In this document: in pieces, positions 16,023 to 23,857 of the stretch
Numbering within the stretch: the first letter of the stretch is position 1
Layout: each line of letters opens with the position of its first letter
Source: Mycolicibacterium bacteremicum
Lineage (GTDB): Bacteria > Actinomycetota > Actinomycetes > Mycobacteriales > Mycobacteriaceae
DNA: 64,000 bases
Assembly (NCBI RefSeq): GCF_002086115.1
Contig: NZ_MVHJ01000026.1
Location: forward strand, 1 to 64,000
Direction: 5' to 3'
The notes under the pieces: generated by a model
What the model was told of the DNA's origin: nothing
Database searches by the model: none
What the model saw: only the letters and a program-made list of their open reading frames with translations
Made by a program: the position numbers and the translations under genes

Positions 16023-17293
16023 TCGACGATCACCCAGCCGTGCGGTGGCACCACCAGGTGCTCCACGCGCTCGCTCGGCGGCGCACCGGACCCGGCGACC
16101 ACCCGGCCGGGCTCGGGCAGGGCGGCCCGGAGCGGTGCGTCGTCGACGTTGAGCGCCACCACCAGCGCATGTCCGTCGGCACCGGTCCGGTACACGTAAC
16201 CGGTGTTGGTCAACGTCAGCGCCTCGGTGGACGCGGTATGCAGCCACGGGTTCCGGCGGCGCAGCCCGATCAGATACTGGTGCAGCCGTAACACGTCGTG
16301 TGGTTCGCCCGGGGGAGCGCCGAACTCCGGGCGCACCGCATCATCACCGCCGGCGCGATCCTCCTTGACTGCGCGCCAGGCCCACTCGTCGCCCGCGTAG
16401 ATGTTCGGCGTGCCGCCGCAGGTGAGCAGTAGCACCAGGGCGTGTTCCAGGTGCCGGACGTCGTCGAGGCGGCTGGCGATCCGGGTGACGTCGTGGTTAC
16501 CGACGAACGTCAGCGGGACGAAGGACCGCAGAAAGTCGGCGTGCCGCTGCAGTGCCCAGTCCAGCTCGTGAAAGTTCTTGTCGTTCAGCGCACTCCAGAT
16601 GGCTTTCCACAGCTCGTACTGGGTCACCGAGTCGTAGCCGGCCGCCGCGACCTGCGCCGCGTAATCCCCGTGGATGACCTCGCCCAGGAACCAGGCGTCG
16701 GGATGGCGCCGTCGGACCTCGGGCAGTACCCGCTGCCAGAACTGCGGTGCGACCGCATAGGCGGCATCCAGGCGCCAGCCGTGCGCGCCGCGGCGCAGCC
16801 AGTGATCCATCACCTCGACGGTGTAGGCCACCACGTCGGGGTTGTCGTGGTTGAGTGCAATCAGCTCTCCGTGGCCTTCGAAGGTGCCAAAACCATTGCG
16901 CCCGAATCGGAACCAATCCTTGGGGCCACCGTCGAGGGCCGCGCGGTAGCGGGCGAAGTCGGTGCCGACGTGGTTGAAGACACCGTCGAGCAGAACCCGC
17001 AAGCCACGGCGTCGACATTCGTCCATCAGTCGGTCGAAATCGTCGTCGGTGCCCAGTCGCGGGTCGATGCGAAAGTGATCGGTGGTGTCATAACCGTGGG
17101 TGCGGGAGCTGAAGACCGGGCCCAGCGCCAGGCCCGACGCGCCGAGCTCGAGTGCGTGATCCAGCCAGTCCACGATCCGTAACAGCCGGTGTTCGTCGGC
17201 GCCCGGCGCCGGCTCGGCGGGGAAGGCACCCACGAAACCCAGCGGATAAACCTGCCACCAGATGACGTGGCGCACCCAGTCCGGATCGGTCAC
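16013..17293 (-). CDS. GH13 alpha-amylase-family glycosidase
   Basis: A 426-residue cytoplasmic GH13 enzyme. Family regions are visible: DGVFNHVG near residues 100-107, the nucleophile Asp in WRLDAAYAV near 176, the acid/base Glu in FLGEVIHGD near 204, and the transition-state Asp in FVGNHDVTR near 268. It should hydrolyse or transfer alpha-1,4 or 1,6-linked glucans, but the exact specificity is not readable. No signal peptide. The GTG at 17293 overlaps the TGA of the upstream deaminase by 4 bp (GTGA), so the two are translationally coupled. Confidence 0.85.
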   Translation of the reverse strand: MTDPDWVRHVIWWQVYPLGFVGAFPAEPAPGADEHRLLRIVDWLDHALELGASGLALGPVFSSRTHGYDTTDHFRIDPRLGTDDDFDRLMDECRRRGLRVLLDGVFNHVGTDFARYRAALDGGPKDWFRFGRNGFGTFEGHGELIALNHDNPDVVAYTVEVMDHWLRRGAHGWRLDAAYAVAPQFWQRVLPEVRRRHPDAWFLGEVIHGDYAAQVAAAGYDSVTQYELWKAIWSALNDKNFHELDWALQRHADFLRSFVPLTFVGNHDVTRIASRLDDVRHLEHALVLLLTCGGTPNIYAGDEWAWRAVKEDRAGGDDAVRPEFGAPPGEPHDVLRLHQYLIGLRRRNPWLHTASTEALTLTNTGYVYRTGADGHALVVALNVDDAPLRAALPEPGRVVAGSGAPPSERVEHLVVPPHGWVIVDYG

Positions 17294-17769
17294 GGTCGGA
17301 ACGCCTGCTCGTAGAGGCCGCGCATCTCGTCCTGCAGTTCGGGCGCGGGCCCGTCGACGGTCAGTGCCGGGGCCACGGCGGTGATGGGCAACGGCGCCAC
17401 CGGTGTCGGGGGTGTGCCCCATGCGGCGCACCACTGAGTGAGCTGCTCTGCGGACACCACATAGACGATGCGGCCGAGGCCGACCCAGGCGTGCGCGGCC
17501 GAACACATCGGGCAGTGTTCCCCGGAGGTGTAGACCGTCGCCGCCGTGCGCTCGGCCGGCGTCAGATGTTCGGCCGCCCACCGCGCGATGGCGAACTCCG
17601 GGTGCTGGGTGGCGTCGCCGCCCTTGACGTGGTTGTGGTCGGTGAACACCGTGGCGCCGGAGCCGTCGACGAGAATCGATCCGAACGGCTCGTCACCGAG
17701 ATCCAGCGCGGTGCGTGCCAGTTGCACACAGTGGCGCAGAAAGTCGAGGTCCGCATCGCTGATCGCCAC
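17290..17769 (-). CDS. Cytidine/guanine deaminase-family protein
   Basis: A 159-residue zinc-dependent deaminase of the cytidine deaminase-like fold. Zinc ligands His56 with Glu58 (QHPEFA) and Cys86/Cys89 (GEHCPMCSAAH) are present. The usual PCxxC reads HCPMC. The CPMCSAAHAWVGL helix resembles guanine deaminase/nucleoside deaminase rather than TadA, and the substrate may be a small base. The GTG at 17769 lies 6 nt after TAAACT, a leaderless arrangement. It is coupled by a 4-bp overlap to the GH13 glycosidase, an unusual partner. Confidence 0.82.
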   Translation of the reverse strand: MAISDADLDFLRHCVQLARTALDLGDEPFGSILVDGSGATVFTDHNHVKGGDATQHPEFAIARWAAEHLTPAERTAATVYTSGEHCPMCSAAHAWVGLGRIVYVVSAEQLTQWCAAWGTPPTPVAPLPITAVAPALTVDGPAPELQDEMRGLYEQAFRP

Positions 17770-17775
17770 GCCGCG

Positions 17776-17781
17776 AGTTTA
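17776..17781 (-). promoter_or_regulatory. -10 box of leaderless deaminase-GH13 operon
   Basis: Minus-strand TAAACT, then six bases, then the GTG at 17769. Confidence 0.5.
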
Positions 17782-17798
17782 CCCAGCGGCGTGCCGGA

Positions 17799-18014
17799 TC
17801 AACCGCAGCGCAGCGGCTGGGGCGCCGACTCGTCGGTGGCGGCTCCCCAGCACCACGCCGCATAGGCCGCCGCGACGGCGATCGCCTCGACGTCGGCCTT
17901 GTTGCCGCCGGCCGACCGGACCGGATCGGCCACCGCGTGCCGGATCATCCCGACGAGGGCGAACAGCGGATCGTCCTTGGGGCGGCGGGTCGCCAGGTGG
18001 TGTTCGTTGGACAT
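17799..18014 (-). CDS. Small hypothetical protein
   Basis: A 71-residue protein (MSNEHHLATRRPKDDPLFAL...) with a mainly helical Ala-rich middle (ADVEAIAVAAAYAAWCWG) and no recognised domain. The ATG at 18014 has GGAGAGGA 6 nt upstream, good support for translation. It lies 29 bp upstream of the deaminase start on the same strand. A 131-bp gap (18015-18145) separates it from the TPR gene; nothing was recognised there. Confidence 0.6.
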   Translation of the reverse strand: MSNEHHLATRRPKDDPLFALVGMIRHAVADPVRSAGGNKADVEAIAVAAAYAAWCWGAATDESAPQPLRCG

Positions 18015-18145
18015 CGTTGTCCTCTCCACGGAGGGGTGGATGCGCACCGGTTCTGCGCAGGCCCCCTCGATCTGTACCTGTGTCCCACCCTAAACGGTCG
18101 GCGCGCGGTTGGGTGCATGACACGTTGACTGCCAACTAAATTCAC

Positions 18146-19822
18146 CTATTCGCAACACGGCCCAGTCCGCGGCGTGACATCGAGGCGGCACGCGCAGGAC
18201 GCCAGCACGGGCACATCCGCGCGGGCGCGGGCCAACTCCAGCTGTCGACCGATGATTGCCGCTTCCCCGGCGCGGCCCAGTCGTTGCAGGCACTCGTGGT
18301 ATCCGTGCAGGCTCCAGACGTTGCCGGGGTGTTGGCACGACCGCCGCAGGGTGGCGTCGAGGCCCAGATCGGCGGCGTACGCGCCGGCGGCCTGTTCGAC
18401 CAGGCCCTGCTCGAGCAGCAGGGCCCCGTAGGCGTGTCGGGTCGGCTGCATCCACCCCCAGGGCTCGTCGTAGGGCAGTGCGTCGTCGAGCGCGATGGCG
18501 TCCCGCAGATGTGCGAATGCCTCGTCGAAACGTCCTTCCCGGTAGGCGATTTCACCGTCCAACATGGCCACGGCGATGGCCAGGATGTCCAGGCTGGTGT
18601 TGTTGAACAGGTAGCGGGTTTCGGGAATGCGCGCGTAAGCCGCGGCAAGAGCCGTGCGTTCGGCGTGGGCCTCAGATAGCTGACCGGTTGCGGCATAGGC
18701 GATGCCGCGACCGTAGTGCACCGTGGCGGTGGTGGTGCAGTACAGCTCGCGATCCTGCGGTGGCGAGAGCGCGATCAGATCTGCCCACCGCCCGAAGCGC
18801 ACCAGGACGTGCACGTCCAGTGGTACGAAGGCCTCCAACCAGTCGGCCATCGGCGGAGAGGGAATCGACAGCAATTCGGGGGTCAGTTGGTCGGCCAACT
18901 CCCGCGCGGCGTCCCGCGCGGTCTGGAACCGACCCTCGAACATGGCCGAATAGACCACGAAGTGCAGATCGTGGGCACGATAGAGGGAGTAGAAATTCAG
19001 TGGTCCGGCGTCGGCGACGAACTTGCGGTCGGCCATGACCGCGGCTTGATTGGCCACCACCGAGGCGCGGTAGTCGCCGCAGAGTACGTCGATGTGGCTG
19101 GGCATGTGCTGCAGGTGGCCGGCGTCGGGGACCAGGCCGCGGAGATGATCGGCGGCGATCAGGGCCCGTTCCGGATGCGGTGACATCTCCATGGCATGGA
19201 TATAGAGGTGCAGGATGCCCGGGTGCCTGGGCCCGGCCGGCCCGGCCATCGCGGCGTCGAGGATGGCCATCGCCTCCGCGACCCTGGACCCGGCGGCCGG
19301 TTCCCCGGTCGTGGTGTCCCACAACGCCCACGCCGTCACGTTCAGCAGTGCATCGGCCGCCAGGGCCTGCACGTCGACGTCATCGGGAAAGTGCTGCACC
19401 ACTGCGGCCATCGCGTCGGCGTAGTCGCTGTGACCGCGCGCCAACGCCGCCGAATCGCCCGCGTCGTCGGTGGGGAACCGGGCGGTCAGCGCGTCGATGA
19501 GGGCGCGCTCGGTCGCCGAGGCCCGGCCGTGGGCGGCCAGGGTCAATTCGGCGCGGGCCCGGCCGAGAGCGTCGGCCAGCTCCACGGGATCGAAAGCGTC
19601 CCACGCCTTGTTGTAGTTCGGCCCGATGGCGTAGGCGATGCCCCATCGCGCGATCGCGAGATCGGCGTCATGTTCGAGGGCACGCTCGAAACAGCGCACG
19701 GCCTCTTCGTGGTTGAAGGCGTACGCCCAGATGAGACCCCGATCGAACCACAGCTGGGCGTGCGGCGCTGTGGTTTCGACCGGTCGGTGATACTCGCCCA
19801 GGTCGTAGTAGGCCTCGCTCAT
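18146..19822 (-). CDS. Tetratricopeptide-repeat protein
   Basis: A 558-residue cytoplasmic protein built of TPR-like helix pairs. The first is FDRGLIWAYAFNHEEAVRCF (about 28-47), others lie near 60, 150-175, 370-400 and 445-490. A conserved HMPSHIDVLCGDY motif near residue 240 and RAHDLHFVVYSAMFEGR near 285 are shared by a family of bacterial TPR proteins of unknown role. There is no signal peptide. The ATG at 19822 overlaps the stop of the upstream membrane-protein gene (ATGA), so TPR protein, ABC-2-like protein and TetR regulator form one coupled unit. The frame back to 20221 is not used. Confidence 0.82.
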   Translation of the reverse strand: MSEAYYDLGEYHRPVETTAPHAQLWFDRGLIWAYAFNHEEAVRCFERALEHDADLAIARWGIAYAIGPNYNKAWDAFDPVELADALGRARAELTLAAHGRASATERALIDALTARFPTDDAGDSAALARGHSDYADAMAAVVQHFPDDVDVQALAADALLNVTAWALWDTTTGEPAAGSRVAEAMAILDAAMAGPAGPRHPGILHLYIHAMEMSPHPERALIAADHLRGLVPDAGHLQHMPSHIDVLCGDYRASVVANQAAVMADRKFVADAGPLNFYSLYRAHDLHFVVYSAMFEGRFQTARDAARELADQLTPELLSIPSPPMADWLEAFVPLDVHVLVRFGRWADLIALSPPQDRELYCTTTATVHYGRGIAYAATGQLSEAHAERTALAAAYARIPETRYLFNNTSLDILAIAVAMLDGEIAYREGRFDEAFAHLRDAIALDDALPYDEPWGWMQPTRHAYGALLLEQGLVEQAAGAYAADLGLDATLRRSCQHPGNVWSLHGYHECLQRLGRAGEAAIIGRQLELARARADVPVLASCACRLDVTPRTGPCCE

Positions 19823-20862
19823 GGCCCAACGATAGTGGCCTTCCGGGTGCGTGCCGTGACACGTTGCCAGAATCGGTGTGCGGTGGGCGTCCGCAGCGCC
19901 GTGGCAAGCGCTGCCAGCACCACTCCGGCCAGCGCCCAGATCGTCAGTGTGACAAAGGGTGTCAGCGCACCGTTGCCGCCGAAGTACTCGATGCTGCGCA
20001 GCAGCGAGACCCCGGAGCCCTGCGGGACGATCTGATTGAACAGGGTGTAGAACCCGGTCAGCAGCGGGCGCCCCACCGGGCCTGCCGCCGCGGCGTTGCC
20101 GACGACCACCAGGAACGCGGTCACCGCCATCGCGGCCGCGGTGCCCAGGGCCGCCGCTACGCCCGTGACCGCGCCACCGACGGCCATGGCATAGAGCCAC
20201 AACGCGCCGAAGACCTGCCACGGATGGCCGGTGAGCGCACCGAGCACCCCGTCGACGTAGACGGTCACGACCCCGGCCAGCAGTGCCGAGTAACCGGACA
20301 GCGTCGCGGTGCGCAGTGCCAGCGTGGCGGGCCGGTGCACGGCACCGACCAGTCGCCCGAAGGCGGCCGCGCCCACCGAGGCGCCGATGGAGACGAAGAT
20401 GACGGCGTAGAACTCGACCGTGCCGGACGGGTCGCCGGCCGAGGTCGGCGCGATGTCGGTGACCGTCGGCCGTAGCCCGGCCTCGGAAGCCACAGTGCGC
20501 CCGACGGTTTCGGCGGCGGTGGCGACGCTGCGGCCGCCTCCGCCGGCGACGTAGACGTCCAGCACGCCGTCGGGCCGCGCGACCAGCGCCGCGTCGGCTT
20601 TCCGGTCCAGTACCTGTGTGCGCGCTTCCGCGTCATCGGCGACGGGGTCGATCGCCAATTCGGGGCGGGCGGCCATTGCGTCGATCAGTTGTTGCGGTGC
20701 GGCGACGGCGAGATCCAAGTGGCGCAGTGTCGGTTTGGCGAAGGCGCCGGCATAGCTGGCGATCATCGCCAGCACCAGCATGGTGAACACGGCCATCGCC
20801 AGCAACACGTGGCGGACCTGGGTTGCGGTGACGACCGGGAGAGTGTCGCGATGCTTGGCCAT
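19819..20862 (-). CDS. ABC-2/YhgE-like membrane protein
   Basis: A 347-residue membrane protein. One N-terminal helix (about 18-42) is followed by an extracytoplasmic region of about 105 residues (AAPQQLIDAMAARPELAID...) and then about five to six helices (from about 150 to 325). This is the layout of YhgE/Pip-type and ABC-2 permease-related proteins, which export lipids or other envelope compounds. No ATPase gene is nearby. It overlaps the TetR stop by 1 bp (TGATG) and the TPR start by 4 bp. Confidence 0.7.
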   Translation of the reverse strand: MAKHRDTLPVVTATQVRHVLLAMAVFTMLVLAMIASYAGAFAKPTLRHLDLAVAAPQQLIDAMAARPELAIDPVADDAEARTQVLDRKADAALVARPDGVLDVYVAGGGGRSVATAAETVGRTVASEAGLRPTVTDIAPTSAGDPSGTVEFYAVIFVSIGASVGAAAFGRLVGAVHRPATLALRTATLSGYSALLAGVVTVYVDGVLGALTGHPWQVFGALWLYAMAVGGAVTGVAAALGTAAAMAVTAFLVVVGNAAAAGPVGRPLLTGFYTLFNQIVPQGSGVSLLRSIEYFGGNGALTPFVTLTIWALAGVVLAALATALRTPTAHRFWQRVTARTRKATIVGP

Positions 20863-21443
20863 CAGTTCCGTCCCGGCAGGGTCAGGAGCGCGTTGACGGT
20901 GTCGAACGCTGCGGCGACGCGGTCACGCAGATCGCGGGCATCGCGATTGTCGGGTTCTTCCATCCAGGACCGCAGCACCTCCATGAAACCGCCGACGAGG
21001 AACCGGGTGACGGCCTCCACCGTCAGGCCCGACACCGGCGCGATGACGGACATGCCCTGAGCGGCGATGTCCGCGCAGGCGGGCGCCAGTTCGGCGCGGA
21101 AGGCGCTGACGACCCGCTGGGTGACCGCGCTGGGGATGACGTTGCGGTACATCTCGCGGTGTTCACCGGCGAAGTCGAACAGCCGCATGATGCGCACCCG
21201 GGGGTCGTCACCGATATCGGCGGTCGCCTGTTCGAAGGCGACGGCGAAGGCCGCGGCCACCGCGTCATCGCGGTCACGGAAATGTTGGTAGAAGACCTGC
21301 CGACTGACGCCGGCACGGCCGACGATGGTCGCCACGGTGAGTTCGTCGACCGGGTGTTCGTGGGCCAGCGCGAAAGCGGCCTCGTGGAGAAGGGTGCGGA
21401 CCCGCTCGGCGCGGGGGTCGGCACTGTGTGTGCGTGCTGCCAT
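20862..21443 (-). CDS. TetR-family transcriptional regulator
   Basis: A 193-residue TetR-type repressor. The DNA-binding helix-turn-helix is ELTVATIVGRAGVSRQVFYQHF (about 36-57), followed by a ligand-binding helical domain. It is first in a three-gene unit with overlapping codons (TetR, membrane protein, TPR protein), so it probably represses its own operon. A perfect inverted repeat lies 19-42 bp upstream. TAAGCT sits 7 nt before the ATG, consistent with a leaderless message. Confidence 0.88.
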   Translation of the reverse strand: MAARTHSADPRAERVRTLLHEAAFALAHEHPVDELTVATIVGRAGVSRQVFYQHFRDRDDAVAAAFAVAFEQATADIGDDPRVRIMRLFDFAGEHREMYRNVIPSAVTQRVVSAFRAELAPACADIAAQGMSVIAPVSGLTVEAVTRFLVGGFMEVLRSWMEEPDNRDARDLRDRVAAAFDTVNALLTLPGRN

Positions 21444-21461
21444 GACGATGAGCTTAACCAG

Positions 21462-21485
21462 TTTCGTAGACAGGTGACTACGAAA
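21462..21485. promoter_or_regulatory. TetR operator
   Basis: TTTCGTAG (21462-21469) and CTACGAAA (21478-21485) are perfect 8-bp arms with an 8-bp spacer. It occupies the -35 region of the TetR operon, the expected place for auto-repression. Confidence 0.7.
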
Positions 21486-21556
21486 ACTTAGGTTATCTAT
21501 ACCACCGCGGCCTGCGGATGTGAGCGTCGCCGCATCTGGTGGAGCGGGACAGGTGC

Positions 21557-23152
21557 TCAGTGGCCGGCGACGATATCGCTCTCATCGATCACGACCGGAT
21601 CCTTCGCCCCGGGTAGCAGCGTGTACAGCAAACACACCACCGCGAAGAACAGATACCCGAGTGCCACCGGCGGATTCGCCGCCCAGGACACCGCGGGGGC
21701 GTGGATCAGTCCGATGAAGGACAGCACCGCTCCGACCGTTGCGGCGATGGCCGCGTAATGGAACTTCTTCTCCAGGATGAACACGACCATGGTGCCCAGG
21801 ATCAGTCCCACCAGGACAGCGCCCTCGCCGAGGGTTTTCAGGCCCGCATACACCACGCCCGACCCGTTGAGCGCATCGATCCCCACCTCGGACGCCGTTG
21901 TACCGGCGGCGTTGAGCGCATTGTCGATCTGCGTCTTGGCCCATTCGGCCAGGTTGGGCAGTAGTGCGACCACGACGGCGATCGCGTGCAGTCGCGGCAC
22001 CGCCTGGAATGCCTGAGCGCCGATCAGCAGACCGATATAGAGCAGGATCGGCACGATCGCGGGCACCGGGAGCAGCGCATCCAGGATGCCGAAGAGTCCG
22101 ACGAAGCACAGCACACCGATGAGCAGTCCGCTGGCCAGGGAGTAACTGGCCCGTCCACCGGCGTCCTTCCAGCCGGGGTGGCCGATGTAGACCGCGGGCG
22201 GGAACGGCGAACCGAAGGCCGAACCGACGACGGCCCCCGCACCGTCCGCGAGCAGCACACTGCGCAGGTTGTAGTTGTCACCGGCCGCCGCGGCGCTCTC
22301 CACGTTGCTCATGGCCTCGGTGAAGTTGTAGACACCGAGTGGGATGGCGGTGCCCAACAGCGGTGCCAGATTGGCCAGTCCGGAGAACAGCAGGTCCAGG
22401 CGGAGATCTGGAATACCGATCGCGATATCCGAGACGGCCTGACCGACATCGGGGGCCGACATGTACCCGCCGATCCAGCCGATGGCGGTGCCGACCAGCA
22501 GCGCGGCCAATCCGACCGGCATCCCGAACGGCAACTTCACGTCGGTGAAGAAGCCGATCAGGATGATGGCGAGCACCGGTAGGCCGATCCAGGCGGCCTC
22601 CCACATCTGGGCGGCGGGCCGCATGGAGATGAAGGTGATCGAGATGCCGGCCAAGGTGCCCAGCATCGCCGCACGGGGGGTCAACTTGCGGATGTACGGC
22701 CCGACGAACGCGCCGATCATGACGATGACACCGATCATGAACGCCCAAGCCAGCCCGGCCGACCACGCCTGCAGCGGATCTTGGGTGTTCAGGTAGACCG
22801 GCAGCATCACGACGAACACGACGATGAACATGTGCGGCACCGACGGTCCGTACGGCAGCGCGGTCACATCGGAACGGTTCTCCCGCTTGGCGAGTCGCCG
22901 GGCGAGGAAGGTGTAGTACAGGTTGCCGAGGATCAGCGCGACGCCCAGGGCGGGCAGCACGGTACCGAGCACGTCGCCGGCGGGTACCGCGACGACCCCG
23001 ATCATGAGCCCGGTCAGCGTGAGGACGTTGACCAGGATGTTGAATCCGAGTCCGAAGAAGGCGTTGGTGTCACCGCGTGACCACCACGCCACCGCGGGCG
23101 CGGCCTCGGGCGCGGGTGGTTCGACCGGCGGATCGGTGATCTCGGTGCTCAT
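21557..23152 (-). CDS. NCS2-type xanthine/uracil permease-family transporter
   Basis: A 531-residue membrane protein with about 12-13 hydrophobic helices, beginning near residue 33 after a Pro-rich cytoplasmic N-terminus. The half-helix region LPYGPSVPHMFIV (about 98-110) and the NFTEAMSNVESAAAAGDNYN motif (about 283-302) place it in the nucleobase transporter group. It is last in the unit GntR - allophanate hydrolase - biuret-hydrolase-like enzyme, so the cargo is probably biuret, triuret, cyanurate or another ureide rather than a purine. The start lies 12 bp after the stop of the hydrolase gene. Confidence 0.82.
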   Translation of the reverse strand: MSTEITDPPVEPPAPEAAPAVAWWSRGDTNAFFGLGFNILVNVLTLTGLMIGVVAVPAGDVLGTVLPALGVALILGNLYYTFLARRLAKRENRSDVTALPYGPSVPHMFIVVFVVMLPVYLNTQDPLQAWSAGLAWAFMIGVIVMIGAFVGPYIRKLTPRAAMLGTLAGISITFISMRPAAQMWEAAWIGLPVLAIILIGFFTDVKLPFGMPVGLAALLVGTAIGWIGGYMSAPDVGQAVSDIAIGIPDLRLDLLFSGLANLAPLLGTAIPLGVYNFTEAMSNVESAAAAGDNYNLRSVLLADGAGAVVGSAFGSPFPPAVYIGHPGWKDAGGRASYSLASGLLIGVLCFVGLFGILDALLPVPAIVPILLYIGLLIGAQAFQAVPRLHAIAVVVALLPNLAEWAKTQIDNALNAAGTTASEVGIDALNGSGVVYAGLKTLGEGAVLVGLILGTMVVFILEKKFHYAAIAATVGAVLSFIGLIHAPAVSWAANPPVALGYLFFAVVCLLYTLLPGAKDPVVIDESDIVAGH

Positions 23153-23164
23153 GTCGGACTCTTT

Positions 23165-23857
23165 TCAGGCGGCGTCGATGGTGAGGGCGTGCAGGGCGGG
23201 AAGTACGGTGGCGCTGTCGGCGACCCAGCCGAAGATGCCGCCCTGGGCGGTGATCATCTCTAGGCCCATCCGGTGGAACTCGGGGAAATACGAACCGACG
23301 CAATCGGATACCACCAGGCACTCGTATCCGCGGTCATTGGCCTCGCGGGTGGTGGTGTGTACACACACCTCGGTGGTGACACCGGTGATCAGCAGCTGCG
23401 TGACCCCTGCGCCGGCCAGCACCTCGGCCAGCTCGGTGGCGTAGAAGGCGCCCTTGCCCGGCTTGTCGATCACCACCTCACCGTCGACCGGGCGCAGTTC
23501 GTCGACGATGTCGTGGCCGTACTCGCCGCGGATGAGGATGCGCCCGTACTTTCCCTCGTCGCCGATCCGCTTACTGGGAGCACCGCGGTTGAGCTTGGCC
23601 GCAGGACAGTCCGACAGGTCGGGTCGGTGTCCCTCGCGGGTGTGGATCACCAGGACGCCGGCCTTCCGCGCCGCGGCGAGCAGTGCGGTCAGCGGCGGAA
23701 CCACCTTCAGCAGCTGTCCCACATCGTTGCCGAGGCTCTCGCCGAATCCACCGGGCAACAGGAAGTCACGCTGCATGTCGATGATGACGAGGGCGGTCTT
23801 TCCCCCGTGCAGCGAGAACGGTGTCGGGGTGGCGGGAACCGAAACTGTGCGGCTCAT
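23165..23857 (-). CDS. biuH: Biuret amidohydrolase-like cysteine hydrolase
   Basis: A 230-residue isochorismatase-fold cysteine hydrolase. The catalytic triad is visible as Asp27 (VIIDMQRDF), Lys132 (VIDKPGKGAF) and Cys165 (GVTTEVCVHTT). The segments HTREGHRPDLSDCP and REANDRGYECLVV recall bacterial biuret hydrolases (BiuH), and SYFPEFH with AQGGIFGWV near the C-terminus marks the subgroup found beside allophanate hydrolases. It would cut biuret (or triuret) to allophanate and ammonia. Its start overlaps the stop of the allophanate hydrolase gene by 4 bp, so the two steps are made together. Triuret or another ureide cannot be excluded. Confidence 0.78.
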   Translation of the reverse strand: MSRTVSVPATPTPFSLHGGKTALVIIDMQRDFLLPGGFGESLGNDVGQLLKVVPPLTALLAAARKAGVLVIHTREGHRPDLSDCPAAKLNRGAPSKRIGDEGKYGRILIRGEYGHDIVDELRPVDGEVVIDKPGKGAFYATELAEVLAGAGVTQLLITGVTTEVCVHTTTREANDRGYECLVVSDCVGSYFPEFHRMGLEMITAQGGIFGWVADSATVLPALHALTIDAA

